A DNA stretch of 64,000 bases from Trametes villosa. Lineage: Eukaryota; Basidiomycota; Agaricomycetes; Polyporales; Polyporaceae. Location of the stretch: NCBI GenBank assembly GCA_002964805.2, contig PUDQ02000049.1:454425-518424 (forward strand), read 5' to 3'. Shown piece by piece: positions 20,888 to 34,455 of this stretch (the first letter of the stretch is position 1; each line of letters starts with the position of its first letter). A model generated the notes under the pieces. It was not told the DNA's origin and searched no databases. It saw only the letters and a program-made list of their open reading frames with translations. The position numbers and the translations under genes are program-made.

Positions 20888-23377
20888 CTATAGCGGGAAC
20901 TTCAGCGACAGCTCGAGGATCTTGTTCATCGCGTCCACCCGGTAGTTGTCCTGGGTGACTGCTAGGGGCACCAGCCCGTCGAGGAATGTGAGCAGCTGAG
21001 GGGCGGCCGTCGAGTACTGCGGCCAGGAGAAGAGCGACTTCCCGTTCGGGTCCAGGTTGTTGACGAAGTTGATCAGGTAGTCCGCCAGGTCGCCGCCGCC
21101 GTAGACGTTCAGGATGTCCGTCCCGTGCGCCTGCGGCGCAAGTGTCAGTCAACCGCACACGAACTCAAGCTCGAGCTAGGAGAGCGTACCGAACCGAGCG
21201 CGGGGAGGCCCTTCAGGCGCTTGTTCACTGCAGAACACCGGTGAGTATCCTCCCCCCAACTCAGAGTGAGCCGTTACTTACAGAACGACCACATCGGCTG
21301 CTTCCCGGACCTGTTTTGGAGCAGGAGCCTGCGCGGCGCCTGGAAGACGAGGTCGCCCTGCATGGACGCGAGGCGCTTGAATTGCGGGGTGAGCGCGTTC
21401 AGGATGCCCGTATTGAACGGCGAGCCCTGCGTGATGTCCTGGGGGTACAGCGTGAGGAGCTGGTCGAGGTCGGTTGACGAGGCCTGCGGGAGGTAGTTGC
21501 TCTGGATGTACTTGCGCAGGTCGGCGTTCGTGCTGGGGTTCGTGTCAGGGCGAGCGTGATGTGGCTGGGGGATGGCAACTTACGTGACGTTCGTCGTCGA
21601 GAGCGAGAAGACGGTTCCCTCGTCGTCACAATCCTTCCAAGTAGAGGTAAGCGGAGTGAACAAGGCTGTGGGCCTGGTTGATCTTACCCCCGTTACGAAC
21701 GGGATACTCGCGACGACTCCCTGCTGCACCAACTTCTGCGGGGCATCGACCAGGAACTTTCCATCCACGCGGGGCAGCCACGCGAGGCGCAACGACTACA
21801 GCATCCGTCAGTCTCGCTATCCCCGACGAAGAAGATTCGCAGCGCACCTGGGGCGAAAAGATGTCGGGGGACGCGTCCACCGCCTTCTTGAGCGTGTCGA
21901 AGGGCACCTTGCGCAGGCAGCTGAGCGTGTCCGCCGCGCCCGTGCAGCCCGTCCGCGACACGAGCGCGTCGTAGTCCGGCTGGCCGTGCGAGATGTCGCC
22001 GACGGGGATGGGCGAGCCGGACTGCATGAACGCGCCGCGGAACAGGCCCTCGGTGTTGCCCCCGTTCGTGACCATGTGCAGCCCGACCGAAATCGCGCCC
22101 GCGCTCTCGCCCCATCTGTCCAACGGCGGCGGCACCAGTTAGCGATCAACGTTCACAGCGAGGGGATGGAGTGGGAACGCGAGGATGCGCCGCGCGCCGC
22201 TCCACCCGGTGAGAACGCGACGCACATCGTGACCTTGGTGGGATCGCCACCGAACGCGGAGATGTACTTCTGGATCCACCGGAGCGCGAGGCGTTCTGAG
22301 GGTGCCAGATAAGCTATAAAAATCTCGATGGCGTCGGGGGCTGTGGGCACGCACGATCCTGCAGCCCGAGATTGCCTACGCCGGCGGCCTTGACTTCTTT
22401 GCTCGCGAGGAAGCCGTAGGCTGCGTGTTCGTTCACGTTCAGCACCAGGGGCGCCCTGCGTCCGCTAACGGGGCGACTTACCGGAGACACTGCAAGATAT
22501 TGTCAGACCGTGATGCGCGTCGATGGAGGGTATGTGCGCATTAACTCACCGATAGTTCATGCTGACGTAGATAACCGGCTCTCCCAGAGTAAGGGACCTG
22601 CTCACAATACTGCCTCCGTCGTACCTGAGGTGATGTCAGTCGACGTGTCACAAAGGGGTCTCGGCGGGTCTTCTACATACATGCTGGGGCTCCCGAGCTC
22701 GAAGCCGCCTACGAGGTCGTCAGACCGATATCCCAACGCGTACCTGGACCAAAAAGAACTCACCGCCAAAGATCCACTGACATAGCGGGTGAATAGGTGA
22801 GCCCTGAATCCGTCCAGATATGTAACAACCGTGAGCGTACCGCGACGACAGGGAGCTTAGCACCGGCTTTGATGTTCGCAGGAACCACGACATTGATGGT
22901 GAGACCTGGTGGTACGGTCAGAGATGGTACTTATGCTAAAGCGGGGTTGGCATGCGACTCACAGTCTTCCTGCGAGGGGAACACCAGCTGGAAGATAGAG
23001 TTGACAACGAAGTTGACGGCATCCTCAGCTAGGTCCGAGGGAAGGTCAAAGTTAATGGCCTGCTGCGGGCAAGATGGGCCGAAAGCTGTGACGGTGTGGG
23101 TGCCCGTGTACGGGTCGACGGGCACAGGTTGGTTGAAGCGAAGGTCCCCAACGCTGGACATAGACGATGTGTTAGCGTGATGGAGTTGATGGGCACTGGC
23201 AGCGACCTACGGTGGCTTGCCGAAGGGTATGCCCAAGAACCTGTTCGTCTTTCCGTCGGTCGTGCCGACGAATGTGCCTTGGTCGAGCTGGACGGTGGGC
23301 GGCGCGCGCTCCTCGAGCGGTGCGGCGAGTACGAGCCCAGCGAGCAGCGGGAGAAGGCAGAGCGAACGGGCGAACAT
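20888..23377 (-). CDS. Secreted type-B carboxylesterase/lipase, paralog 1
   Basis: Alpha/beta-hydrolase of the carboxylesterase type-B (COesterase) family, hydrolysing carboxylic esters; the natural substrate is unknown. The start at 23377 gives signal peptide MFARSLCLLPLLAGLVLAAP. In order: VQLDQGTFVGTTDGKTNRFL then GIPFGKPP, NVGDLRF, the oxyanion-hole region WIFGGGFELGSPSM (split by an intron), the nucleophile elbow WGESAGAISVGLHM, the SGSP block (MQSGSPIPVGDIS), DDEGTVFSLSTTNVT with the acidic triad residue, and AHGTDILNVYGGGDLADYL with the catalytic His. The end is ILELSLKFPL-stop at 20888. Many short introns interrupt it. The frame is open across all the junctions I checked. A TATAAAA lies 58 bp upstream. 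A second gene of the family is at 44824-47372. Confidence 0.9.
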
Positions 23378-23434
23378 TTCGCGTGGCAGAAAGGCGATGA
23401 GGGCCCTTGCTCCTCCGCCGTGCTCCCATCCATA

Positions 23435-23441
23435 TTTTATA
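23435..23441 (-). promoter_or_regulatory. TATA box of carboxylesterase 1
   Basis: TATAAAA on the minus strand, 58 bp upstream of the ATG at 23377. Position and sequence fit a fungal core promoter. Confidence 0.6.
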
Positions 23442-24874
23442 GCAACGGGCGAGCGTGCATGCAGCCCGAGCCTTGCGCGCAAACCGCCTCCGCCCCCGCC
23501 ACGCTCGCCGGACTGACATCACCTCGCCCGCTCAATCCGCGTTCGGGCCCTGCGTAACCGTACAGGGCATGAGAAGTCGTGCAAATCACGGACCCGGACA
23601 CCACTCACGAGAGGATCACACGGTGGCGAGACGCATGCAACGGAGATGAAGACAGGTCACATTGTGCGCGCCGCGGGCTGCGACGGACTAAATGGCTGCG
23701 CTTGCGTTTACGGGTGATAGGCTTGCTCTTCCGCGCGACCCTCGCTACCGAACGCCCCAAGAATGTGGCAAGGGAGCCGAGGGCGCTGGGGCCGCGCCGC
23801 CACGAGGGGCGTGCTCTTCGCGATGCGATGCCTAGCGCAGGCAAGATGTCTGCAGCCCGCCAGAGGATGGCAGATGATGTCGCGTGCTGACCGAGACGGA
23901 TGGAATGGTATGTCTTGGAACGACGTCCCTGTCCTAAGAAAGCAATCTTAGACCAGGGCGCATCACCGGTCGGCGAATCAAGGGAAAACTGACCTCTGAG
24001 CAATGCTCCCGCTGACGCTGTCATGGGACCACCGCTGGTACACAAGCGATTCAGTCACTTCTTTGACATTGTCCGGCGGCCTTACCTCCGGGTTCGCGGA
24101 GACTGTTCCCATACACGAGGTACTAAAGATCAGCGGTCCGCTATATTTTTGTGAGCCGAGGTGACCGTGCAGCCGGGGATGCTTCTCGTCCTCATCGTGG
24201 TGCTTGAGAACGCGCGAAGGCCACAAGTTCAGCGGGTCTCGACGCATCCAGGTGGCAGAGACCTCAAAAACAACCGCTGCCTGCCAACAACAAGGCGATA
24301 CTTCTTCCGTGGAACTCACAGTTTGTCACGGGGGGTTCACAGTCTCGGAGGGAAGGGGTTCACAGGGATGAGTCTCGGGCGTGATAGGGGCGTGAGGCGT
24401 GACAGGAGGCCTCGCGCGCGAGGTCGCGCGCAAATAAGCGCCTAACCCCCCGCGCGCGTTCGTTCACCGTCGCGTCTGCCCAGCAAGCTGATTGCCGCAG
24501 ACTGTGAACGCGAGGCTGTGGACCTGACCGGTCGCAACCCCCCCGCGCCGCAATTGGCACGCCTCCCTGCCAAATTCAAGGGGAGCGGAATTATCTAGAG
24601 GACTGAAAGACTCACAGTTTCAGGCGCTACTTAATTCACATTCTCACCAGCGCCCGCGCGACGCTCCTCACGCTCGCAGCGCGCGCCCTCCCTCGAGCAG
24701 CGCTTGCTTGTATAGGCTTTAATTCAAGTGTAGACTATACCCACTGCAAATGAGACGCAGATACATACCTACGCAATGGGTGGTCCGCGCGAAGGGGGGC
24801 GCGAGTTCGCGCGTGCCTCTACAGGTCGCGCGAGCGAGTGACGTGATGTGTTCCGGAATGTCAGCCCACAACAA
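23442..24874. other. Gene-free stretch of about 1.4 kb
   Basis: No coding frame is convincing. It contains short direct repeats of TCACAG and GGTTCACAG (about 24316-24366) and CG-alternating sequence with a 14-bp palindrome (24410-24423). I see no gene or transposon signature. Confidence 0.4.
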
Positions 24875-24984
24875 GGCGATATGGCCGAGCGGTCTAAGGC
24901 GCTAGAATCAGGTGTTGATGGGATTAGAACCTCATCCGCCGCATCTAGTCCGAAAGGGCGTGGGTTCGAATCCCACTGTCGTCA
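24875..24984 (+). tRNA. tRNA-Leu(CAG) with a 30-nt intron
   Basis: The 5' acceptor strand GGCGATA pairs with TGTCGTC, counting two G-U pairs. The A-box TGGCCGAGCGGTCTAAGG and B-box GGTTCGAATCC are both present. The anticodon stem CTAGA (24902-24906) pairs with TCTAG (24944-24948). The loop reads A-T-CAG-G then A after a 30-nt intron (24913-24942) at the canonical position 3' of base 37. The anticodon is CAG at 24909-24911. The long variable arm and T-stem GTGGG/CCCAC fit a class II leucine tRNA. The discriminator is A at 24984. Confidence 0.93.
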
Positions 24985-24989
24985 TTTTT
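24985..24989 (+). terminator. RNA polymerase III terminator of tRNA-Leu
   Basis: Five T residues directly after the tRNA discriminator base, the usual Pol III stop signal. Confidence 0.8.
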
Positions 24990-25713
24990 GCCCCTACTGA
25001 GGCGTGCCAGTGAAGCTTTCCCAGTGACAAATGCTCAAGAACAACAACGTGTGTGCTGCAAAGGGTCAGGTTTCGCCAATGTATACATCCCATTACATTC
25101 TCTCAGGTACTATGGCTGCACTTCTGCTGAGCACAAGTATCTCAAGCCGCTACTTTTTCCGGCGGTGGGACCCAGAGTACTACCTAGACTTACAGTGCTT
25201 CATTTGCAGAGTAGTACGCATCATGCAAGTTCAGTGAATCTGTCAGACGCACAGCACACAAACTGTGCCGTTGCCACTGCCAGGACCGATCTCTGGATTC
25301 CCGGGGTCCGAGCGATCCGAAGAGGGCAAGTGCGACGACCAGCGCCTACACATGTTTGCTTGGTTTGTCTCAGGCTCCTCCTCCCGTTCGTCCGCCCGCT
25401 CCTGCGAGAGTAGTTGCGCCCCGCCATGCAGTCTCTCTCAAATTCTTTGGCTTTCAATGGGAACATAGAGTGTCCAGGTGAGTCACGTGATAGTGGTCAA
25501 TGAGCAGGCAGGACATGCCCCTGGGCCATGCGGCAGGACACCGTCAACCACCCCGGCGCTTCGTGCCTTTCTTCCTCCTTGGACTGTGGTCTCGCGGACT
25601 CGGCCTCACATTCTCGCACCCTAGACTGCTGACTCTCAGCCTCGGCTGTGTCGCACAGCCCAGGAGGGCCATCTACTGCTGTGATCCGGACGCGGCCTGT
25701 CGGGCGAACAGAC
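24990..25713. other. Spacer between tRNA-Leu and TRK gene
   Basis: About 720 bp. Open frames here have no recognisable domain or splice support. It probably includes the promoter and leader of the potassium transporter. Confidence 0.4.
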
Positions 25714-28700
25714 ATGGTTTGGAAATATGTCAAGGCAAACGTGAACTTCTATCGACTGCATTTTCTTGCATTGTAAGTCTTTCCGGTGCACATGTACCGC
25801 CTCTGATGCAAATTCTTGTTACAGCATCGTCGTCCCTTTGATTGGAGCAGCAATCCTCTGGGCCAGCAACGGACTGTTTCCTATCAGCTTCATCGACTCA
25901 TTGTACATCTCCGTCAGTGGCGCAACTGGCACCGGGCTCGTCACTGTGGACTTGAGTGCTTTAACCATATGGCAACAAGTCATCCTCGTTATCCTTCAGC
26001 TGGTCGGCAACCCAGTAAGCGCGACTTCGTATTGAATTCGCGCGCGCTTTTACTCATATGAGGCAGGCGTTTGTTGCCTGGGTAGTCGTCCTTGTGCGGA
26101 GGTAACATCGCATGCAGTTCATCGTTGCAGCAAGATTGACGGCATTCATACACAGATGGTATTTTCTCCGCAACCTGCGGCACATCGTCGCCGCCGAAAT
26201 GGAGCGCCATCATACCATGCAGAACGCGCAGGACATCCCTCCTTCGCTTCGCCACATCAGGGAAACGCTGGCGAAGTTCCGGGAGGCACAGCAGGCCGAC
26301 GCCGACGCACCCCGGCCGATCCTCAACCCCTCTCGGCGATCGCACCAGAATCGCGCTCCGAAGCCGGGATTGCGCGCGGATATGGTGCGGAGGCTGGACG
26401 TCGCACCGCAACCCATCAACCCTATGGGCTCGCAGGCGCCCAGAGTAACGACAGACAGAGCCACCGAGGCGACCGGCGTTGACGCGCTCAGCAGCGGTGC
26501 AAGCCGCCGGTCACGGAAGACCTCCGTGCTCTCCGCTTCTGCCCCGTCAGCCCACCTGGAGGACGACTTCGGTGGTTTCCCTACCATCCACGGCATGCTA
26601 TCCACCCTAGCGCGCAGGATCTCTCCGCGGTTAGAGCGACGGCTGCAGCGCACTTTAACGGTCCCGCGCACAGAGACGCTCGTTCCGCAAGCTGCGGGGG
26701 TCGTGAGCGATGACGGGAGTGCTCCTATCAAGCGTGTCCCCTATCTCAGCTTCAGCGCAACCGTCAGGCGCAACTCTTCGTTCTACGGCTTGACGGCGGA
26801 GAACATCGAGGAGCTCGGTGGAGTTGAATACCGCGCGCTGTGTTCGCTATCCTGGATTGTACCGGCGGTGAGTGTCGGCCTCCGACAGTATCTGTGGTCG
26901 GCTAAACGCGGCTACGATTATAGTACTATTTAGGGTTGCTCAGCATTTCGTTCGTCGTCACCGCGCCGTACATGTCTATGTCGAGGTGGCGAGAGAACTA
27001 CCTTCCCCCTCTCCAGCACAAGGTCATCAACCCGGTGTGGTCAGTCAAACAGGCATAGTGTGATCGGAGGCTCTAAATTCACGATGCGCAGGTTCTCGGC
27101 GTTCCAGATCATCGGCGCTTGGGCAAACACAGGTAGAGCACGTCCTCTATTCGCAGATGATTCATACTCCTAGCGAGTGCTCACGCCGTTGCACAGGAAT
27201 GTCGCTCGTAGATCAAAATATGGTGCCCTTCCAGACGGCGTACCCGATGATCGTCTTCATTCTGATCTGCGTGCTCGCGGGGAACACATGTCTGGTGGGT
27301 CACCGTGGGCGTGTGTAGGCGCCGTCGCATGTCCGCTCACCCGTCGCTTCCCCGCAGCCGATGTTGTGAGGTTCCCGCCTTCCCTCCCCGGATGCAGTAC
27401 TCTAACCGCTTCTCTTGCGCCGCAGCCTTCGTCTGTTCATGTACGTCCTGCATACCGCACACTGTCAGGCGTGTCACAGGCACCGACTGATCGCCCGCAG
27501 CTGGCTCCTGACGAAGCTCCCTGGCCGCTCGCGCACAAAGGAGTCCCTGCACTTCCTGCTCGACCACCCGCGCCGGTGCACGATCTACCTCTTCCCCTCG
27601 CGGCAGACGTGGCTCCTGCTCGGCACCGTCATGCTTCTCAAGTGCGTCGCTCTCCGATAAGCTCCCGCCTTCCTCGGGTGGGCGGGAAGCAGAGACGTCC
27701 GGACCCTGATTCTGACCCTGACCCCGATCCCCGATGACGCAGCTGCACGAACCTGTTCTTCTACCTCGTGCTCGACATCGGGAACGAGGCGACGGACTCG
27801 CTGCCGTTTGGCGTCAAGTTCGTCGACGCGGTGTTGGATGCCGCTGCGTGCAGGAACGCGGGGTACCAGCCGATCCCCATGTCCAGCTTGATGCCTGCCG
27901 TACAGTGCGTGGCTCCATCCTACGATCCATGCCCACACGGCTAACGCCTGCGCGCCCAGGGTGCTCTCCGTCATCATGATGTACATCGCGATCTACCCGA
28001 TAGCCATGAGGTATGGTGTCTTCCCACCCCCCGTCACAATATTTGCCAGGGGATTACCCGCTGACTGGCATGCCGCAGCGTGCGCGCGACGAACGTGTAC
28101 GAGGCGAGCTCCCTCGGCGTGTACGAGAGCGACAGCGAGGACGACGAGATCAATGACGATGCACACTGGAACCGCCCGTCCGAGTCGCGCGTCGCGATCT
28201 GGGGCCGGTACTTGATGCGCCACGCGCGCAGGCAGCTGTCATTCGGTACGCACTACCGCTCCGACCGCATTTTGCCACAGGCCTAATGCTGATGCGTGTG
28301 GGCAGACATGTGGTGGCTCGCCGTCTCGCTCTTCTTGCTCTGCATCATCGAGGTGTGTGCGCTGCAATCGGAGGGGACGGGCGTCATCGCTGAAGCGTGG
28401 CGGGTAGCGGCGCAACCTCACAGACCAGAGCAAACAGTCGTACTTCAACATCTTCGCGCTGCGTGAGTGACGTGCCCCGCTGGAAGCCCTCTCGGACGAC
28501 GCTGACCGGCGTACAGTCTTCGAGCTCGTCTCCGCGTACGGCACCGTCGGACTGTCCCTCGGGATCCCAGGGGTACGTCCCGCCGCGCACCCCTACGCAG
28601 AGTTAATCATCATTGCTCACCCGCCCACAGCGCAACTACGCCCTCTCCGGGGACATGCACACCCTCTCCAAGCTCATCGTCTGCGCGGTCATGCTCCGCG

Positions 28701-29044
28701 GGCGCCACCGCGGGCTGCCCGTCGCGCTCGACCGCGCCGTGCTCATGCCGAGCGAGTTCCTCGCCATCCACCAGGACAGCCAGCAGCCCGCCGCGCACGC
28801 GGACGAACACGGCGCGGACGAGAAGGGCAGCGGCGCGTATGGAGAGAGCGAGGACGCGCGCGTGGTGCTGCACGACCCGGACGAGCTCGCGGCGCGCATG
28901 CGCCTCCGCACGCGCACGATCAGCCTCATCGTGGAGGAGCGGCGCGAGCCGGGCGGGAAGGAGGCGGCGTGGGCGCCGGATCGCGTGCTGGAGGAGAGCC
29001 GCGGGACGAGCGTGGAGGGTGGGGGGAGTGAGCGGAATGTCTGA
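25714..29044 (+). CDS. TRK1: Trk-type high-affinity potassium transporter
   Basis: Plasma-membrane K+ uptake protein of the fungal TRK/HKT family, built of four M1-P-M2 repeats. The start at 25714 (MVWKYVKANVNFYRLHF) is followed by about 15 exons that join in phase. Early ones are 25714-25772, 25825-26014, 26067-26101 (35 nt), 26156-26867 and one starting at 26934. Pore segments are visible: repeat 1 SGATGTGLVTVDLS, repeat 2 IIGAWANTGMSLVDQNM, repeat 3 near DAAACRNAGYQPIPMS, and repeat 4 SAYGTVGLSLGIPG. The filter glycines are present. A hydrophilic cytosolic loop of about 240 residues separates repeats 1 and 2; this loop is long in fungal TRKs. Other helices include YYLGLLSISFVVTAPYM and VLSVIMMYIAIYPIAM. 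The C-terminal tail is acidic and ends SERNV. Whether it corresponds to Trk1 or Trk2 of yeast cannot be said; the symbol marks the family. Confidence 0.9.
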
Positions 29045-29342
29045 GTGGGCGTCGTGCGAGCGGGGTGAGGCCTAGCAGTATGATATAATGAGCGTCATGA
29101 CCTGTACTATCTGAATCAGCCTACGTCTTCGTGTGTGTATGGGATAGTTTAGATTTGGATCTTGTACGCATACACTCCGTTACTCTGGGAAGCTCTCTGA
29201 TATTCCGTCCATAGTTTGCCATGCGATCCTGTATCTTCTCATAACTTACGTTCACACAATCTACTGAAAAACGCCGGCTCTGTCTGTGAAACGTCGAAAA
29301 TCGTGGTATATATGTAGCAGGAAGTACACCGGGCTGGTGACT

Positions 29343-32300
29343 TCATGTGCTGAATGTCAGTATGCTATCTCTGATCTTGAGGCGCACGCTACGCTCTGCC
29401 GTCCACTCAAAGTGTACGTTCACTAGCGTGGCCTCGATGCTCATGTTCCCTACGCCATCCAGTAAACATCGCGTCGAAAGGGTATGGAATCGCATAAACA
29501 AACCTGCATCTCCGATGTGGAACTCCAGCCTTTTGAACGGCTCCGAGCCGCCATGGCCTTGGCGCGGGGGCGCTCCGGGCATGAACAGACTCGTGAAACT
29601 TGAGCCGACCTTCCACACGAGCACATCTGCCTCTTCGAGCGAGACTGTGACGAGGCGGCGCCCGTCAGGCGAGAAGCTGCATGCTGTCGTCCGCTTCTTG
29701 TGGCCTTCCAGGACGTAGAGGCGCGTTGCGGTCTTCAGGTCGTACATGACCACTGCGCCCTCGCTCGTACCAACCGCTAGCCGCTGAGAGGCCATGTGGA
29801 AATCGACCGTGGGGAACCTACGCGATGCGGTGTGAATTTTGAAACACGTAGGGTTGGGACGCAGATAGAAGTCTGCTCACGTCTGGACCACATGGCTCAG
29901 GATCTCGGTCGCCGAGTCTAAGACGGCGTCGCGGCTCGCGCTCGAGTTCGGGTCGAGGGACTTGACGATCGCCTCGACAAGACGCGGGAGGTTCCCGTAC
30001 AGCACGAGCGGCTTCTTGCGGATGAGGAAGATGACGAGCTGCATGACGGACTTGCGGTGCTGCACGCTGCGCGGGTGCAGGATGTCGATCGCGAGCGTCG
30101 TCATGAACAGCGGCGTGTTCCCCGCCGCGATCTGCAGCACCGCCGCGCGCGCCTGCACGCCGATGTTCGGCACCGCGATCGCCTCCTTCTTCGTGGTGGT
30201 CGCGAGCGTGAAGAGCGCGCGGAGCATCTCGACCGCGTCGACGTATTGTTGCCAGACTTGGAAACCGCGCGAGCAGAGGTCGATCGCGAGGGACCGGTGT
30301 GGAGATGTTTCGTCGTGTAGGTAGAGCGCGATGGACTTGGCGATGTCGGTGAGCGTACTAGTAAGGATATGAGTACGATTATTGTGAGCCATTTGTGCCG
30401 CTTTACCTCGTAGGCAGCAAGGTATATTTGTCAACGGCAATGAAGCCACATATACACAGTGCTTTGGCGCTCTGCGGCGAATCCCTCTCTTTTTCCGCCC
30501 TTGTGACCGGAACTGTGATAGGTGAGGATCAATCTGCGCAACCTCCGGATGCATTAGACCTACGATATTGTTGCCATGCTTCCACTAGTTCTGTGGTTTC
30601 GTTGTCGGCCAGCCGCGCCACGCCGGCATCGAGCAACAGGCGAACAGCATGTCGTACCTCCGCCGCTATTCCAGAGTTTAGCCATCTAAGCTGCTGTTCG
30701 ATTGACCTAAGTAGGCTTACATTGTGTGTGTAGCATATGATGGGCGAGGCGCGGGAGGCTCGGATGCTGGTGGTCGAGAACCAGCTGACCGATAGAAGCC
30801 GCATAGAATGTCGTGACTGTGCTCGCGTCCTGGGCGAGATCTGTTGCGAGTATGTATGAGATTCATAGGAGCAGCGGAAGCGGTAGGGATCATGTTTCTG
30901 CTGACCTTCGAACTGCGCGAGGAAGTGTAGCAGCGACAGGACCGCTAACGCCCGATCTGCAGACGCCTCCGGGGACACTGTCCACACACTCGACGAGTTA
31001 TGTTGCGGGACGATCGTCAAGGTCTCCGGGCTACTCAATTGCTTAGATACCTCCCTTCTGCCATAGCCGAGCGGACGTACCTGGCAATGCCCAGGGTAGC
31101 AGACGCAGGTTTCACCGCCAGCCCCTCGTTGCATATCGTGTCGATGCCCTCGCTAATGCCGAAGGTGAGCAGTACGGATAGTAGGGCGCGCGCGTGTTCA
31201 AGCTTCTTCTTGGGACTGAGACCGGCCGTAGAGAGCGCTGGACTGGGAGACAACTGCCTCAGGAGAGCCGGTACATCTAACACAACGGTGGATGCTGTGA
31301 AAATTTTAGTATGTTGCAGCGGGCCTACGCGAGGGCTCTTACCTGCATCTGGCAACGAGTACCCCGGTGAAGCCAACGCTTGCCTCTTCCCCGGTGCTCG
31401 GTCCATATACCTGCAACGGACCTCCTCAGCCCGGCTATATGCGCGTGATAAAATCTCCACGTACCACTCATGCCAGCCGCCCTGTAGCAGAAGCTCCTCG
31501 GCCTTCTCCACACTCATGGACCGCCAGAACTCCCGTGTGCCAGTGTCCCATAGTCGAGCACGGCCGTCGGTATATACCAGGAGCAAGTTGTTCTCTCCGA
31601 GGCACAGCCTCCTCAGAGGCGCAGCGGAGGCGGGCACCAAGTACACACTGCGAGCATATATCAGCAGTGGCTTCAAAGCAAGGCCAGAAGAAAACCAGGG
31701 GAGCATACAACTGGTACCCGTCCACCGCAACCACGGCGATCGTCCCGTCCTGGGAGATACAAAGCATACAGCCGTGCAGCCGGCCGACGTCCTCGTCCTC
31801 GAGGGATATCACGCGTGCGAGCGGGGTCGTAAACACCGTCCACCGCGCGCACAGCTTCAGCGTCCTGCAGATAAGTCAGCGGCAGAGTCTATACCCCTAA
31901 ACGCAACGGACGTACTCGAGGTCCCAGATGGCGATCGTGCCGTCGTCCGCGCCGCCGACGATGAGGCGTTCCCCGGTCCGGTGATTCTGCACGGTGTCGA
32001 GAGTGAGGACCGCTCCCGGTAGAGGGAAGTCGGACCAGTGAGCGGAGGGATTATCGTTCTGTGCGCTCTCGTGGAGGGAGGAACGTCGAATTCGGCCGTC
32101 CGCTACAAAAGATCAACGGCTAGTCGGTTGGTGAGCCAACGGCACGTACTGTAGCCCAGGATGATCAGATCGAGCTCCAGAGGTAGCGTCGAGGAGACTC
32201 GCGGGGTGGACTGCGCTGCAAACGCGTCTGTCCGCGCCTTCCACAGCGTTCGTGTATTTAGCTTGTCCACGGGAGAGTCGGGCAGAGAGAGAGAGGTATG

Positions 32301-34455
32301 ATGTATTCGCCGACGGCCATGCTTGAGACGGGTAGAAACAACGTGCCCAGCTGGGGTGAGGGCCGCCGCATCGTACGGCGAGAGGGGAATGGTCTGCGAC
32401 AGCTTTGGCCTGTGAAGAAATGGGCATATGCGCAGTTGTCAGGAGATAGAGCCATGACTGACTGTGATTCCTCGGCTTTGTCGTCGGGGGGTATTGAAGA
32501 GACGTTGTACACGAGTAGGCAATCCTAGATGGATGTCAGGGTTCATGTCGTATCTCGGCCGAACAGTACGCACCGATTTCAGCACCGTGAACACCTCGTG
32601 GCCAATCCACCGCACGTCCTGTATCCCAGTTACAGGTAGCGCAGGCAGGGTCTCGACCACACCCTGTGCCCACTTGCTAATCTGAGGACATCGAACACCG
32701 GAGCTCAGGGTCTCAGGGTCCACATACACTAACTTCCGCGAAGCACGCACCAACAACTCGTGTGCCGACCACGCACATAACCGCACATCCGCATCGCCAT
32801 CGTGTGCCCGGAGGCCGAGTAGCGGTTCCGTTAATCCAAGCTCCCCATGGTCGACCTCATCCCCGAGCTCGAGACGCTCGAAACCCGTGCCATCTTCTGT
32901 CCCTGGGATGTTCTCGGTCGACAGCGCCTTAAGCGCTTTGAACGGGTTTGGCAACGGGAGGTGGCTGGAGGAGTGCGATCCCGGGAGATCCGCAGGCTCC
33001 GGCGGGGGGTCGTTAATCCTGAGGGAGCGAGAGACGAGGCGACCAGCGGGGCCCGCATGGAAGAGGGTGAGGGTATCTGCCAAGAAAGCGCGAAACCGTA
33101 AGCCTGTGGGGAAGCAGCAGCAGTCCGACAGATGTCCCCACGGTCGTGCTCGGCGCGCAGGCCGATAGAGTTCAGGGGCCCGTTCAGCGTCCACTGCCCG
33201 AGCTGCTCGAGCGTCGCCTCCCCCGCCGCATCCATGCCGAGACGTAGCTCGTACGCGACGACGAGGGCCTGGTTCTCCGAGTCGCCTGCGCCGGCGTCGA
33301 GGAACTGGTTCGTGGGGTAGAGCTCGTCGGGCGACGCGCACGCGAAGAGTATGATTGACTGTGGGACGAATGTAGTGTACATGCGGCGCGTAGGACTAAT
33401 TAGCGGGGGACGTCTCCGAGGGCGGGCCGGCGCACCTCTTCGGACGCGGCCACGAGGAGATTTCTCCAGACCCAGAGTACGGAGGGCGTCGGCTGAGCCT
33501 TCCCACCCGAAACGGGCTTCGGCTTGGCCTCCACATGCGTAGACGCGATGCACGACCCGTCGAGGGTCGAGTGCACGGAGAGACCGCCCGATGTATGGAG
33601 GCATGAGATGTATCGGCCGCCCTCATGCACTTTGAGCGCAGACACGGAAGAGCCAGGACGAGAGGATGGGGGATACACATGACAGCGGAGGTTCAGAGCG
33701 TACGCGCCGCTTGGTTCAGGTGAGGCGGCGGGTAGCAGTGTCGGCGAAGGCGGGTTAGACAAGGAGTGTGTGGAAGAGGAGGGAGACAAGGCAGCCGATA
33801 GATAACTTCGTGTGTCTTCTTTACGCAAGCTGCTGCTAGGGACAGAAGTGCCCTGGGAGGACGCGTTGGAATCCTTCTCCGTGCGAGTGCGGGAAGTAGA
33901 CGAATGCCGTTCCCGACTCTGTCTCCCCTTCAGCATTCCCCTCATCCTCTCCCGTTCTTCGTCAAAGTCTACATAGTTCTTTGGGGCTTCCGCAGACTCA
34001 GTGGAGACAGATGAGACGACGCGAGAGCGGGTCACTTGGAAAGGCGAGAGCGCAGACTTCAGAGACGAGGGAGACGCGGAGCGAGAAGACGGGTGACCCA
34101 AGCCTCGATAGCGGCGAGGACTAGTGGGCGGAGACGTCGGCTGTGAGGAGCTGGTGCTGTGTGGGATAGACACGGATATTTCAGGCTGCGCTGGGGTAGA
34201 GTGGCTTGAAGACCGCAAGACGAAGAACGAGCCATCCGTGCAGCCTAACGCGACGCCACGGGCCCCTACGATGTCGCTGCGTCCCTCCGACGCACTTGAC
34301 GTGTCCTGGTATCCCCATGAGGTGACAGTGGAAGGCGTACTCTGCGAGAAGCTCTCTTCTACGGTCACGGTGTTGTCGGCACTCCTGGTGCGGCTAGGGT
34401 AGGGCGGAAGGGAGACGGGGATGGTGAGCGCATATGTGTCCATCTTCGCAGGCAT
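29343..34455 (-). CDS. WD40-repeat protein, WDR7/rabconnectin-3-beta-like
   Basis: Large multi-exon WD40 protein. In animals WDR7 partners DMXL proteins in V-ATPase assembly; the same role here is inference. Exon 1 (about 33433-34455) starts MPAKMDTYALTIPVSLPPYP. The second Met (34443) has a better start context and may be the true one. Exon 1 has a first WD blade followed by a Ser-rich insert. The middle part contains NPFKALKALSTENIPGTEDG, LCLGENNLLLVYTDGRARLW, FGISEGIDTICNEGLAV and NVSLLRSIEQQLRWLNS. The C-terminal part has IDLCSRGFQVWQQYVDAVEM, matching the WDR7 DLxSRGFxxWQxxxDA block, then the last blade YVLEGHKKRTTACSFSPDGR and LVTVSLEEADVLVWK, ending ILTFST-stop. I did not resolve every intron. 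No membrane segment was seen. It converges with TRK (298 bp between stops). Confidence 0.8.

Noticed and set aside
24410..24423. Perfect 14-bp palindrome CCTCGCGCGCGAGG as a possible protein-binding site.
   Set aside because: It lies in CG-alternating sequence where such palindromes arise by chance, and no gene is near enough to give it meaning.
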